Assembly: GCA_040882605.1 (NCBI GenBank)
Contig: JBBEAY010000002.1
Coordinates: 1-64,000, forward strand
Direction of reading: 5' to 3'
Source of the DNA: JAOUEA01 sp040882605
Lineage (GTDB): Bacteria > Actinomycetota > UBA4738 > HRBIN12
Length of the DNA stretch: 64,000 nucleotides
Under the pieces are notes generated by a model that had not been told where the DNA came from, did not search any database, and saw only the letters and a list, made by a program, of their open reading frames with translations. Within the stretch, counting starts at the first letter, position 1. Every line of letters begins with the position of its first letter. The translations under genes and the position numbers were made by a program. Shown here one piece after another: positions 32,614 through 41,120 of the stretch.

Positions 32614-33414
32614 TCAGCCCTCCACCTGTTCGTGTAGCCGGCGGCCGGCGGTCTCGAGGATCTGCGACAGAGTGCTCGGCGCCTCGGGCTCGTAGAGAGC
32701 GCTGCCCACCGACAGGGAAAGTGGCCGAGGCGGATCCTGTTTCCCGTTGTGCACGGCGATCGCTTCGACCAGCCGCGAGAGGACCATCGTCTCCGCGCCC
32801 GCGGCGTCGCCGGTGAGCAACACGGTGAACGTGTCGTCGGTGATGCGGGCGGGAAGATCGGCGTCGCGCACGGCGTCGAGCAGCACCTCGGCGGCCTCGC
32901 GCACATCGTCGTGCCCGACCTCGCCCTCGATGCGCACGAACAGGAACACCACCGGTTCCCGGCTGCGGTCTGCCATGCGCAGGTGATGCTCGGCGATGGG
33001 CACGAACCCTCGAAGGTTCGGGAGGCCGGTGACCTCATCGGTCGTCGTGAGCTCCCGGCGCAGCCGGCGGATCGACACGGCGTAGCGCACCGAGCGCGCC
33101 AGCAGGCCTTCGGGCATGGAACCGAGCACCAAGTGGTCTTCGGCGCCCGCGTGCATAGCGACGGCGCCATCGGTCTCCTGGCCGGCCTCGGTGACGACCA
33201 CCACGGAGGCCTCGGGCGCCTTGTTCCGCAGGGTTTCGAGCAACTCCAGCGGTCTCTGGCCGGTCATCGAGATAACGACCGCGTCGGCCTGCTCGCCGGG
33301 ACCGAGCTGGTCCACGCTATCGGCGAAATGCACGTCGAACCGCTCGTCGTCGGCGAGCTGGTCGGCGAGTGTCGCCTCGAGCCCTACGAGCATCACCGTC
33401 ACCACATCGTCCAT
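32614..33414 (-). CDS. Degenerate response-regulator/GGDEF-like protein
   Basis: A 266-residue protein with a receiver-like domain (1-110) and a GGDEF-like domain (about 125-255). The receiver has AVVISMTG where the phospho-acceptor Asp is expected, so it cannot be phosphorylated there. The second domain keeps the entry motif TTTDEVTGLPNLRGF but has ITDDTFTVLL in place of GGDEF, so cyclase activity is unlikely. It may have become a nucleotide or protein binding module. A GGAGG site and a CATAAT hexamer lie upstream of ATG 33414. It precedes the sigma/anti-sigma pair in the same direction. Confidence 0.82.
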   Translation of the reverse strand: MDDVVTVMLVGLEATLADQLADDERFDVHFADSVDQLGPGEQADAVVISMTGQRPLELLETLRNKAPEASVVVVTEAGQETDGAVAMHAGAEDHLVLGSMPEGLLARSVRYAVSIRRLRRELTTTDEVTGLPNLRGFVPIAEHHLRMADRSREPVVFLFVRIEGEVGHDDVREAAEVLLDAVRDADLPARITDDTFTVLLTGDAAGAETMVLSRLVEAIAVHNGKQDPPRPLSLSVGSALYEPEAPSTLSQILETAGRRLHEQVEG

Positions 33415-33564
33415 CCGGCCTCCTGGTTCGTCGCGCGATTATGCCACCCAGGAGGTGTGGGCCGGTCGTGCGTACGGGCGCTGGGTGCCGGATCCGCTGC
33501 GCCGCCATGCTTCCGACACAGGAACGCCACGGCGCCCGGGCGGTAGCAGCCACCTGGGCAAGGG

Positions 33565-33570
33565 TACGCT
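33565..33570 (+). promoter_or_regulatory. Leaderless -10 element of the polysaccharide cluster
   Basis: TACGCT ends 6 bases before ATG 33577, the first gene of the long plus-strand surface-polysaccharide cluster. No matching -35 hexamer is obvious. Confidence 0.45.
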
Positions 33571-33576
33571 GGGCAG

Positions 33577-35043
33577 ATGTCCGAGGTCGGTTCGAGTGGC
33601 GCCACGCCGTCCGGCCAGGGCCACGGCCGCCTGGCCCGCATCGCGGTCGCACTCACGGCCACGCTCTCGTTGCTGATCGGCGTCGGAAGCGCCTATGGGT
33701 TCATCGCGTACAAGCAAGCTGGCGACGTGCCGAGGATCGATCTGACGCCTGACGGCGAGGGTGTACAAGGCGAGGGTGAGGAAGCCCCAGTTGGGCCGTG
33801 TATCGACGACGTGTGCAACTACCTGCTACTCGGAAGCGACTCACGCGCCGGGCTCACCGACGAGGAGGTCACGCAGTTCGGCAGCGATCGACAGATCGGC
33901 GGTGAGAATCGGGCCGACACGATCATGCTCGTGCATACCGACCCGGGGCTCGAGAAAGCCATCATCTTGTCGTTCCCCCGAGATCTGTGGGTGGAGATCC
34001 CCGGTCGCGGCGAGGACAAGATCAACGCCGCCTTCGAGGGAGGGGTGGACGGGGGCGGGCCGGCGCTGGTCGCGGCGACCCTGCATAAGCTTACGGGGCT
34101 CAAGATCAACCATGTTCTGTACGTGGACCTCGCCGGCTTCCAGGGTGTGATCGAGACGCTCGGTGGAGTTGACATGTGCATCTCAGGCGAGAACGTGAAC
34201 ACTCCTGGCTCTGTCGATGGACCGGACGGATCCGTCTTCTACGGGGAACGCGGTTACATCGCCGACCCGTACACGGGACTTCTCGTCAAGCCCGGTTGTC
34301 AGAGGCTCCAGGGGGATCAGGCTCTCGCATACGTGCGTACGCGCCACCTCCGCTGCGATCAGTTCGCGCCCGATTTCTATCGGATCGCGCGTCAGCAACA
34401 GTTCCTGCGGGCGGTCATCAACCGGCTCCTCGAACCTGACCGGCTTGCTCAGCTCCCGGTGATGATCAAGCCGATCATGCAGAACCTTCGGCCCGACGAG
34501 GACCTCGACCTCGCCGACCTCGCGTTCCTGGTCGGACAGCTCGAGGGCATCTCTTCAGGTGCGGCTGAGTTCCGCACCGTCCCCGCCTATCCGGATCCGG
34601 CGAACCTCGCCATCTTGCGCATGGACGGCTCGGCCGAGCGCGTCTTCGCCGCGATCCGCGACGGAAAGCCTCTGGGCGAGATCGGCCGCGACCTGGTGTA
34701 CACGCCTGTGTCGGAGGCGAACGTGCCGGTGCTCGTGGTCGACCACGCGTCGGGCGGCACGGTGACGGGCGTGCAGGACGTGCTCTCACAGGCCGGGTTC
34801 GACATCTCACCGAGCCTCACGACCTACGAGCAGTACGCGAAGAAGGTGTCCGGCAGCGTGATCGCCTACGCGCCCGACGCCGACGCCGAGGCGCAGGTGG
34901 TGAAGAAGTACTTCCCGACGCTCGAGCTGCAGCAGGTCAAGGGTCTGCCCGACGACGTGGCTATCTTCGTCGACGGCTCGTATGAGGCAGCCGAGGTCGG
35001 CGTGGGCGGTCCACCTGCCGAGTGCCCGAGCGCCGAGGTCTGA
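33577..35043 (+). CDS. LCP (LytR-CpsA-Psr) family glycopolymer transferase with LytR_C domain
   Basis: Attaches lipid-linked glycopolymers to peptidoglycan at the outer face of the membrane. A short cytosolic tail and one membrane helix (about 20-45) precede the LCP domain (about 85-290), which keeps the conserved pyrophosphate-binding residues: GSDSRAG, ENRADTIMLVHTDP, SFPRDLWVEIPG, KINAAF and YVRTRH. A LytR_C domain follows at about 380-475. Length of 488 is normal for two-domain actinobacterial members. It is first in the cluster and overlaps the RmlA-like gene by one base, so it likely ligates the polymer made by this cluster. Confidence 0.93.
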   Translation: MSEVGSSGATPSGQGHGRLARIAVALTATLSLLIGVGSAYGFIAYKQAGDVPRIDLTPDGEGVQGEGEEAPVGPCIDDVCNYLLLGSDSRAGLTDEEVTQFGSDRQIGGENRADTIMLVHTDPGLEKAIILSFPRDLWVEIPGRGEDKINAAFEGGVDGGGPALVAATLHKLTGLKINHVLYVDLAGFQGVIETLGGVDMCISGENVNTPGSVDGPDGSVFYGERGYIADPYTGLLVKPGCQRLQGDQALAYVRTRHLRCDQFAPDFYRIARQQQFLRAVINRLLEPDRLAQLPVMIKPIMQNLRPDEDLDLADLAFLVGQLEGISSGAAEFRTVPAYPDPANLAILRMDGSAERVFAAIRDGKPLGEIGRDLVYTPVSEANVPVLVVDHASGGTVTGVQDVLSQAGFDISPSLTTYEQYAKKVSGSVIAYAPDADAEAQVVKKYFPTLELQQVKGLPDDVAIFVDGSYEAAEVGVGGPPAECPSAEV

Positions 35044-36101
35044 TGCGGGCGCTCGTGCTCTCGGGCGGTGAAGGGTCGCGCCTGCGCCCGATCACCTCGA
35101 CGAACGCGAAGCAGCTGATCCCGGTCGCAGGGACGCCGATCCTGTTCCAGGCGCTCGAGGCGATCGCCGGGGCCGGTATCGCCGAGGTCGGCATCGTCAC
35201 CGGCGCGACGGGCGCCGAGGTCCGAGCGGCGGTCGGCGCCGGGTCGCGGTGGGGACTCGACGTGACGTTCATCGAGCAGGAAGCACCGCTCGGCATCGCC
35301 CACGCCGTGATGACCGCCGAGACGTTCCTTGCCGGCGAGCCCTTCCTGCTCTACCTCGGCGACAACGTGCTGCTCGGCGGTGTGACGAGGTTCGTCGAGG
35401 AGTTCGAGCGGAGCGACGCCGACGCGCACATCCTGCTCGCCCACGTGCCCGAGCCCGAGCAATTCGGCGTCGCGGTGCTCGAGGGCGACCGGGTCGTGCG
35501 GCTCGTGGAGAAGCCCACGGAGCATCTGAGCGACCTGGCGCTCGTGGGCGTGTACCTGTTCAGGGGCTCGATCCTCGATGCCTGCCACACGCTGGAACCA
35601 TCGGGGCGCGGCGAGTACGAGATCACCGAGGCGATCCAGTGGCTGCTCGATCAGGGCCGCGAGGTGCGCGCCGAGATGGTGAGCGGCTACTGGAAGGACA
35701 CCGGCCGGCCCGAGGATCTGCTCGAGGCGAACCGCATGATCCTCGCGAGCCTCGACGCCACGATCGAGGGCGAGCTCGACGACGCCACCACCGTCGAGGG
35801 GCCGGTGGTCGTGCGCGCCGGCGCCAAGGTGACGGGCAGTGTGTTGCGAGGGCCGCTCGTCGTCGGTGAGGGCGCGACGATCGAGCGTTCGACCATCGGG
35901 CCCGACGTCTCGATCGGCCGGGGTTGCAGGGTCGAGGGCAGCGAGGTCGCCGATTCGATCGTGATGGACGAGTGCACGATCACCGACGTGCGCGGGCTCA
36001 CGGGATCGATCCTGGGCCGCCACGTCGAAGTGCGTCATTCCGGTGGAAGCGGCGCCCACCGCTTGATCGTGGGCGACCAGAGCCGCGTCGAGGTCGACTG
36101 A
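35043..36101 (+). CDS. Glucose-1-phosphate thymidylyltransferase (long RmlA-like form)
   Basis: Makes dTDP-glucose from dTTP and glucose-1-phosphate, the first step to dTDP-rhamnose. Residues 1-235 are the nucleotidyltransferase (LVLSGGEGSRLRPITSTNAK, then YLGDNVL with the metal Asp, VEKPTE and SGYWKDTGRPEDLLEAN). A C-terminal left-handed beta helix (about 245-350) of hexapeptide repeats makes this the long form found in archaea and actinobacteria. It starts in the stop of the LCP gene. An exact nucleotide specificity is not proven by sequence. Confidence 0.9.
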   Translation: MRALVLSGGEGSRLRPITSTNAKQLIPVAGTPILFQALEAIAGAGIAEVGIVTGATGAEVRAAVGAGSRWGLDVTFIEQEAPLGIAHAVMTAETFLAGEPFLLYLGDNVLLGGVTRFVEEFERSDADAHILLAHVPEPEQFGVAVLEGDRVVRLVEKPTEHLSDLALVGVYLFRGSILDACHTLEPSGRGEYEITEAIQWLLDQGREVRAEMVSGYWKDTGRPEDLLEANRMILASLDATIEGELDDATTVEGPVVVRAGAKVTGSVLRGPLVVGEGATIERSTIGPDVSIGRGCRVEGSEVADSIVMDECTITDVRGLTGSILGRHVEVRHSGGSGAHRLIVGDQSRVEVD

Positions 36102-36167
36102 GGACCCCGCGCCATCTAGGCCGTTGGTAGGTTCCCTCGGTGCGGGCTCGGGCCTAGCATCGTCGTC

Positions 36168-36533
36168 GTGGAGCAGCTTCGCGTCGTGCCGGGTCGCCGA
36201 CAGGCCGTTTCGGCATTCCTGCTCGCCTGTCTCGGGCCGTTCCTGATGGCATGCAGCTCGCCCGCGGCGATCGTGCTCGGCTTCCGCTCGCTCGAGGAGT
36301 CGTCGGTCGCTGGTGCTCGGGCGCCAGGGCGTGTCAGCGCGTACGCCGCGATCGTCGTCGGCGCGCTCGGCCTGTGGTTCTGGGGGTGGTTCGTGGCGCA
36401 GCTCGCGGGTGAGCTCTCCGAGCGAGGCAAGAACCCCGGCCTCGTGATCCCCCTGGCTGCCGGCTTGTTGTTCGTGTGGATCGCCTCGGCGGTCGCGGGC
36501 TGGCTCGCAAGCCGCGGCGCCCGAACAGAGTAG
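36168..36533 (+). CDS. Small DUF4190-like membrane protein
   Basis: A 121-residue protein with three hydrophobic stretches (about 15-40, 60-85, 95-115). The order AVSAFLLACLGPFLMACSSPAAIVLG followed by SAYAAIVVGALGLWFW resembles DUF4190 domains. The GTG at 36168 lies 7 bases after TAGCAT (36155-36160), a leaderless start. Function is unknown; it sits inside the polysaccharide cluster. Confidence 0.72.
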   Translation: MEQLRVVPGRRQAVSAFLLACLGPFLMACSSPAAIVLGFRSLEESSVAGARAPGRVSAYAAIVVGALGLWFWGWFVAQLAGELSERGKNPGLVIPLAAGLLFVWIASAVAGWLASRGARTE

Positions 36534-36545
36534 GGTTCCGGGTTC

Positions 36546-37703
36546 ATGCGAGCCGTGATCGACGCCCGGCCGGCGCTCGACCCACGTCGCACGGGCGTGG
36601 GGCACTACACGCAGCAGCTGATCCGCCATCTGCCGCACGCCGACCCCACTAGCGAGTACATCGCCTGGTACCTGCATGCCAAGGGCTCGTTCCGCCCGCG
36701 GTCGTTCTTCTCGGGGGTGCATGCTGGGAACCTCACCGAGAAGGCCTCAAGGTTCCCGGCACGCGTCTTCGGGCCGATCTCGTCGCGGCTGGGCGTGCCG
36801 CGCATCGAATGGTCGGTGGAGTTCGACGTGCTGCTCGCGACGAACTTCCTGCCTCCGGCGACCCGCAGCCCCGGAGTCGTGATGGTCGTGCACGACCTCG
36901 CGTACGAACGGCTTCCCGAGACCGCGCCACACATGGACGATCGGTGGCGACGCCGTTTCGACGAGTGGCTGCAACGCGCAGCGGGTGTGCTCGTGCCGTC
37001 GCGCTCCACCAAGCACGATCTGCTCGAGGCGCATGACGTCGACGAGGCTCGGGTGCACGTGACACCTCTCGGCGTCGACATGGCCGCGTTCGCGCCGGCG
37101 CCGCACGAGGCCGTCGACGCGGCGAGGCGCAAGTATGGGGTCGACCAGCCATACGCTTTGTTCGTCGGCGGCATCGAGCCGCGGAAGAACCTCGACGCGC
37201 TCGTGCGGGCGTTCGCCACGATCGAGCCCGGCACGCGCCTCGTGATCGCGGGCGGGCCCGTGCGGTGGGATCCGAAGGCGGTCGATCGGCTGGAGGAAGT
37301 GATCGCCCAGCTTCCCGCCGCGGCTCGGGCGCGCATCGTTCGGACCGGCTACGTGAGCGACCGCGAGAAGGTGGCGCTGATGACGGGCGCCACGATGCTT
37401 GCTTACCCATCGCTCTACGAGGGGTTCGGCTTCCCGGTGCTGGAGGGTTTCGCGGCGGGACTGCCGGTGCTCACCTCCGATGTGTCGTCGTTGCCGGAGG
37501 TGACCGGCGACGCCGCGGTCGCGGTGGATCCCCGTGACCAGAAAGCGATCGCCGAGGGTCTGACCCAGCTGTTCGACGACGCCGATCTTCGGGCGATGCT
37601 GTCAGCCGCCGGTCTCACCCGGGCCACGAGATTCACCTGGGAAGCCACCGCGCGCAGCACCGCCGCGGCCCTTCGCGCAGCCCACGAGGTGGCCCAAGGG
37701 TAG
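36546..37703 (+). CDS. Family 4 glycosyltransferase
   Basis: A 385-residue GT-B enzyme. N-terminal domain: MRAVIDARPALDPRRTGVGH. C-terminal domain: ALFVGGIEPRKNLDALVRAF, then YPSLYEGFGFPVLEGFAAG with the donor-binding Glu pair, and SSLPEVTGDAAVAVDP. It resembles rhamnosyl- and mannosyltransferases acting on lipid-linked intermediates. TAGGGT (36531-36536), which includes the previous stop codon, lies 9 bases before ATG 36546. Located just before rmlB, so dTDP-rhamnose is a reasonable donor guess. Confidence 0.92.
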   Translation: MRAVIDARPALDPRRTGVGHYTQQLIRHLPHADPTSEYIAWYLHAKGSFRPRSFFSGVHAGNLTEKASRFPARVFGPISSRLGVPRIEWSVEFDVLLATNFLPPATRSPGVVMVVHDLAYERLPETAPHMDDRWRRRFDEWLQRAAGVLVPSRSTKHDLLEAHDVDEARVHVTPLGVDMAAFAPAPHEAVDAARRKYGVDQPYALFVGGIEPRKNLDALVRAFATIEPGTRLVIAGGPVRWDPKAVDRLEEVIAQLPAAARARIVRTGYVSDREKVALMTGATMLAYPSLYEGFGFPVLEGFAAGLPVLTSDVSSLPEVTGDAAVAVDPRDQKAIAEGLTQLFDDADLRAMLSAAGLTRATRFTWEATARSTAAALRAAHEVAQG

Positions 37704-37747
37704 ACTCGGCGGGTTCGCCCGATCCCTCGATCTGCCCCGAGGTTCCT

Positions 37748-38749
37748 ATGTCCGACGCACATGTCTTGGTCACCGGCGGCGCCGGCTTCATCGGCTCGCA
37801 CCTCGTCGACGCACTGCTCGAGCGCGGCGATCGCGTGACGGTGCTGGACCGCCTCTCGGTCGGCGGCAGCCTCGCGAACATCGAACAACACGAAGTCGAT
37901 CCACGCTTCACGTTCATGCGCGGCGATGTCTGCGACCCGGTGGCGGTCGGCCGTCTCGTCGGCGATGCCGACGCCGTCGTGCATGCAGCCGCGGAGACCC
38001 ACGTCGATCGCAGCATCGACGATCCCGATGCTTTCCTTTTCACGAACGTGATCGGAACGCAGACCGTGCTCGGAGCGGTGCGCCGGCACGGCACACGCAT
38101 GCTGATGATCTCGACCGACGAGGTGTACGGCGCGGGCGACCCGTCGGGCGGGCTCTTCGACGAGGATTCGCCGCTGCGCCCGCGCAGCCCGTATGCGGCG
38201 AGCAAGGCCTCGGCCGACCTACTGTGCGCCGCGTCGGTCGCGACCTACGGCCTGCCCGTGGTGACGGTGCGCGGTACGAATGCGTTCGGTCCCCGCCAGA
38301 TCGAGCGGGTGGTGCCGACGTTCGCCGTGAACGCGCTGCGGGGTCTTCCCGTGCCCGTGTACGACCGAGGGGAACAGCGGCGGGAGCTCCTCTACGTCGA
38401 GGATTGGGTGCGGGGCGCGTTGACCGCGCTCGATCGCGGAGCCCCCGGCACGGTCTACAACCTGGGTGAGGGGCACGAGCTGGCCAACCTCGAGCTCGCT
38501 CGGCGCATCTGCGAGCTGGCCGGGGCCCCGGCCGACCTGATCTCGCTCGTCGCAGACCGGCCGGGCCACGACTTCCGGTACGGGCTTCGGTCCGATCGAC
38601 TGGTGGCTCTGGGCTGGCGACCCGCGTGGACCTTCGACGAGGCGCTCGCCCACACGGTGGCGTGGTACCGAGAGCACCTGGATACCCTCGAGTCGGCGCA
38701 CGTGGCCCCGGTCGTGACGGCACCCCGCGTCGCAGCAGCAGACGCATGA
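37748..38749 (+). CDS. dTDP-glucose 4,6-dehydratase (RmlB-like)
   Basis: Extended short-chain dehydrogenase, 333 residues. NAD site is TGGAGFIGSHLVDALL; the catalytic set is STDEVYG (Thr-Asp-Glu typical of RmlB) with YAASKASAD (Tyr and Lys). HVDRSIDDPDAFLFTNVIGT is the usual RmlB segment. It converts dTDP-glucose to the 4-keto-6-deoxy sugar, second step to rhamnose. TAGACT at 37701-37706 may be its -10 element with a 41-base leader. It ends in a 17-base tandem duplication before rmlD. Confidence 0.92.
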   Translation: MSDAHVLVTGGAGFIGSHLVDALLERGDRVTVLDRLSVGGSLANIEQHEVDPRFTFMRGDVCDPVAVGRLVGDADAVVHAAAETHVDRSIDDPDAFLFTNVIGTQTVLGAVRRHGTRMLMISTDEVYGAGDPSGGLFDEDSPLRPRSPYAASKASADLLCAASVATYGLPVVTVRGTNAFGPRQIERVVPTFAVNALRGLPVPVYDRGEQRRELLYVEDWVRGALTALDRGAPGTVYNLGEGHELANLELARRICELAGAPADLISLVADRPGHDFRYGLRSDRLVALGWRPAWTFDEALAHTVAWYREHLDTLESAHVAPVVTAPRVAAADA

Positions 38750-38777
38750 GGCCGGAGCTCGCATGAGGCCGGAGCTC
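38744..38777. repeat. 17-base tandem duplication at the rmlB-rmlD junction
   Basis: GCATGAGGCCGGAGCTC occurs at 38744-38760 and 38761-38777, followed by a third partial copy GCATGAG that provides the rmlD start codon at 38780. Each copy contains an ATGA stop-start overlap and a GGAG element. Confidence 0.9.
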
Positions 38778-38779
38778 GC

Positions 38780-39625
38780 ATGAGATTGGTCGTCACGGGG
38801 GCCGGCGGCGACCTGGGCCGCACGTTCTTGCGGCAGGTGCCCGCTCATCACGAGGTACACGCCTTCGACCACGCCGCGCTCGACATCGGCGACCACGACG
38901 CTGTGCGTCAGGTCGTGCAACCACTGGCAGCCGATGCGATCTTCAACTTCGCGGCGTTCACGAGGGTGGACGACAACGAGGCCGACGAGGCCAGGTCCTT
39001 CCGCGACAACGCTCTCGGCCCCCAGAACCTCGCGCTCGCGGCGCGAGCGAGCGGCGCTGTGCTGCTGCACGTGTCGACCGACTACGTCTTCGACGGCGCC
39101 AAAGGCATCCCCTACGACGAGACCGACGAGCCGTCGCCCCTGTCGGTGTATGGACGCGCGAAGCTCGCGGGCGAGCGATTCGTGCGAGAGATCGCGCCCG
39201 AGTCCTTCGTGGTGCGCGTCGGCCACGTCTACGGGGGAGGTCACGACTACTTGTCGCGAACCGTGCGTCGCCTCGCCGACGGTGAGTCGGTGGGCGGCCT
39301 TGCCGATCGATGGGGGTCGCCCACGTTCGTCGCACATCTGGCCGAGCGCATGTTGCCGCTGGTGCTGACCGGTCGCTTCGGTCTCTACCACTTCGGTGGT
39401 CCGGAGCCCGCGTCGTGGTTCGAGGTGCTGACCCGGGTGCACGAGCTCGCCGGCTCGGCCGGCTCGGTCGAGCGCCAGCTCGCCGGCGAGCTCGCCCTGC
39501 CGGCTCCTCGCCCGGTGTACTCGGCACTCACGAGCGTGTTCACGCAGCATCTCGGCATCGATCCGATGCCCTCCCTGGAAGAAGGCCTCAAGGACTTCTT
39601 GGCGGTCGCGCTCGACGCTTTATGA
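38780..39625 (+). CDS. dTDP-4-dehydrorhamnose reductase (RmlD-like)
   Basis: Final step of dTDP-L-rhamnose synthesis. A 281-residue short-chain reductase: VVTGAGGDLGRTFLRQVP at the N-terminus, NFAAFTRVDDNEADE, the catalytic STDYVFDG, and YGRAKLAGERFV with Tyr-x3-Lys. The family's RVGHVYGGGHDYLSRTV and PTFVAHLAE regions are present. RmlC, the 3,5-epimerase needed before this step, is not in the window and must be elsewhere if rhamnose is made. GGAG in the duplicated segment serves as ribosome site. Confidence 0.92.
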   Translation: MRLVVTGAGGDLGRTFLRQVPAHHEVHAFDHAALDIGDHDAVRQVVQPLAADAIFNFAAFTRVDDNEADEARSFRDNALGPQNLALAARASGAVLLHVSTDYVFDGAKGIPYDETDEPSPLSVYGRAKLAGERFVREIAPESFVVRVGHVYGGGHDYLSRTVRRLADGESVGGLADRWGSPTFVAHLAERMLPLVLTGRFGLYHFGGPEPASWFEVLTRVHELAGSAGSVERQLAGELALPAPRPVYSALTSVFTQHLGIDPMPSLEEGLKDFLAVALDAL

Positions 39626-39642
39626 CGCCCGCCGGGCATCGG

Positions 39643-39648
39643 TAGACT
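39643..39648 (+). promoter_or_regulatory. Leaderless -10 element before the phosphoesterase gene
   Basis: TAGACT ends 6 bases before ATG 39655, so this gene can be transcribed independently of rmlD. Confidence 0.45.
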
Positions 39649-39654
39649 CCCGCG

Positions 39655-40980
39655 ATGCGACGCCTGGCCCCGCTGCTGGCCGCCGCCCTGATCGCCGTCG
39701 CGTGCGTGCAGGCCGGGGGCGACGACCCGTCGGTGACGCCGCGGCCGACGGCTCCGTCGCCCGTGGTCTCGAGCCCGTCGGGCGCCCAGCAGGTCGACGC
39801 GAACGCGTTCGAGACTCGATGGCCGATCAAGCACGTGGTCTTCCTGATCAAGGAGAACCGCACCTTCGACCACCTGTTCGGCAGGTTCCCGGGAGCGCGC
39901 GGGGTAACGGTCGGCATGGACGACGGCGTCGAGCGCCGCCTCTTGCGAGGCACCGATCAGGCGACCTACGAGGACATCCCGCACTGTTACAACTGCGCGC
40001 TCGCCGCTTGGAACGCGGGCGCCATGGACGGGTTCAACCAGAGTGAGTCCGCCGAGCGCTGGGCCTACACGCAGCTCCGCAAGGACCAGCTTCCCAACTA
40101 CTGGAGGTGGGCCAAGGAGTACGCGCTGTTCGACAACTTCTTCGCGAGCGCGCACGGGCCGTCGTTCCCCAACCACCTGTACACGATCGCCGCGCAGTCC
40201 GGCGGCGCCCACGACAACCCTCGCCGGCGACCAGGCCTGGGCTCGAACACGTTCGGCTGTGACGCGCCGCCGGAGCAGCTCGTCGAGGTGGTCGACAGCG
40301 AAGGTGTCACGAAGCGGGTGCGTCCGTGCTTCGACTTCCTCACCGAAGGGGACCTGCTGAATCGGGCGAAGATCCCGTGGTCGTACTACGCGGCGCAGGA
40401 GGACCAGCGAGGTTACATCTGGTCGGCGTACGCCGCGATCCGTCGCTATCGCGAGAACCCGGCGAAGTGGCAGCAGCACATGTTCCCGGTCGACCGGGTG
40501 CTACAGGACATCAGGGCGAACGAGCTGCCGCCGGTGACATGGATCACGCCACGGTTCGAGCTGAGCGAGCACCCCGAGTTCAACTTCTGCCACGGGGAGA
40601 ATTGGTCGACCAAGGTGATAGACGCGATCATGCGCAGCGACATGTGGAAGGACACCGCGATCTTCCTCACGTGGGACGACTACGGCGGCTTCTACGACCA
40701 CGTGCCGCCGCCGCAGGTCGACGGGTTCGGCTTCGGCGTTCGCGTGCCGATGATGGTGCTCTCGCCGTACGCGAAGGACGGTGTGGTCTCGCACGAGCTC
40801 GGTGAGTTCTCGAGCGTGCTGCGATTCATCGAGGACAACTGGGGACTCACGAAGCTCACGAAGCGCGATCGCGAGGCCACGCCGATGCTTAGCGCTTTCG
40901 ACTTCGAACAGGAACCGCGGGCGCCAACGCCGCTGCCATTGCGCGAGGACTGCGAAGGCCCGATCTTCTTCGAACCATAG
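39655..40980 (+). CDS. Exported phosphoesterase (phospholipase C/acid phosphatase family)
   Basis: A 441-residue lipoprotein-type enzyme; lipobox near AVAC (Cys17). It belongs to the phosphoesterase family of bacterial phospholipase C and AcpA: KHVVFLIKENRTFDHLFG with the metal and nucleophile region (Glu, Asn, Thr), SAHGPSFPNHLY, and TWDDYGGFYDHVPPP near the C-terminus with the metal-binding Asp, Asp and His. It could act on phospholipids or on phosphate-bearing surface glycans; location within the glycan cluster favours the latter only weakly. Confidence 0.92.
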   Translation: MRRLAPLLAAALIAVACVQAGGDDPSVTPRPTAPSPVVSSPSGAQQVDANAFETRWPIKHVVFLIKENRTFDHLFGRFPGARGVTVGMDDGVERRLLRGTDQATYEDIPHCYNCALAAWNAGAMDGFNQSESAERWAYTQLRKDQLPNYWRWAKEYALFDNFFASAHGPSFPNHLYTIAAQSGGAHDNPRRRPGLGSNTFGCDAPPEQLVEVVDSEGVTKRVRPCFDFLTEGDLLNRAKIPWSYYAAQEDQRGYIWSAYAAIRRYRENPAKWQQHMFPVDRVLQDIRANELPPVTWITPRFELSEHPEFNFCHGENWSTKVIDAIMRSDMWKDTAIFLTWDDYGGFYDHVPPPQVDGFGFGVRVPMMVLSPYAKDGVVSHELGEFSSVLRFIEDNWGLTKLTKRDREATPMLSAFDFEQEPRAPTPLPLREDCEGPIFFEP

Positions 40981-40994
40981 GAAGCTGGTCGATC

Positions 40995-41105
40995 ATGGGC
41001 GACGAGGACCGATCGCACGACGCGATGGATCGCTTCCTGGCGCGCGAGCCCCAACGACTCCGACGCGACGTGGATGATGCCCTTGCGGCTCGGTCGTCGC
41101 TCTAG
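40995..41105 (+). CDS. Possible 36-residue small ORF
   Basis: ATG 40995 to TAG 41103-41105 encodes a charged, helix-forming peptide that begins MGDEDRSHDAMDRFLAREPQ. It fills most of the gap between the phosphoesterase and the acetyltransferase. There is only a weak AGGAAG element 11 bases upstream. It may be a real small protein or a chance reading frame. Confidence 0.25.
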   Translation: MGDEDRSHDAMDRFLAREPQRLRRDVDDALAARSSL

Positions 41106-41120
41106 GACCGCGGTGACCGG

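Noticed and set aside
32614..33414. Active diguanylate cyclase
   Set aside because: The GGDEF motif and the receiver Asp are both replaced.
34866..36722. Long minus-strand open frame opposite the LCP and RmlA-like genes
   Set aside because: It is Arg/His-rich shadow sequence without motifs, while both plus-strand genes carry family signatures.
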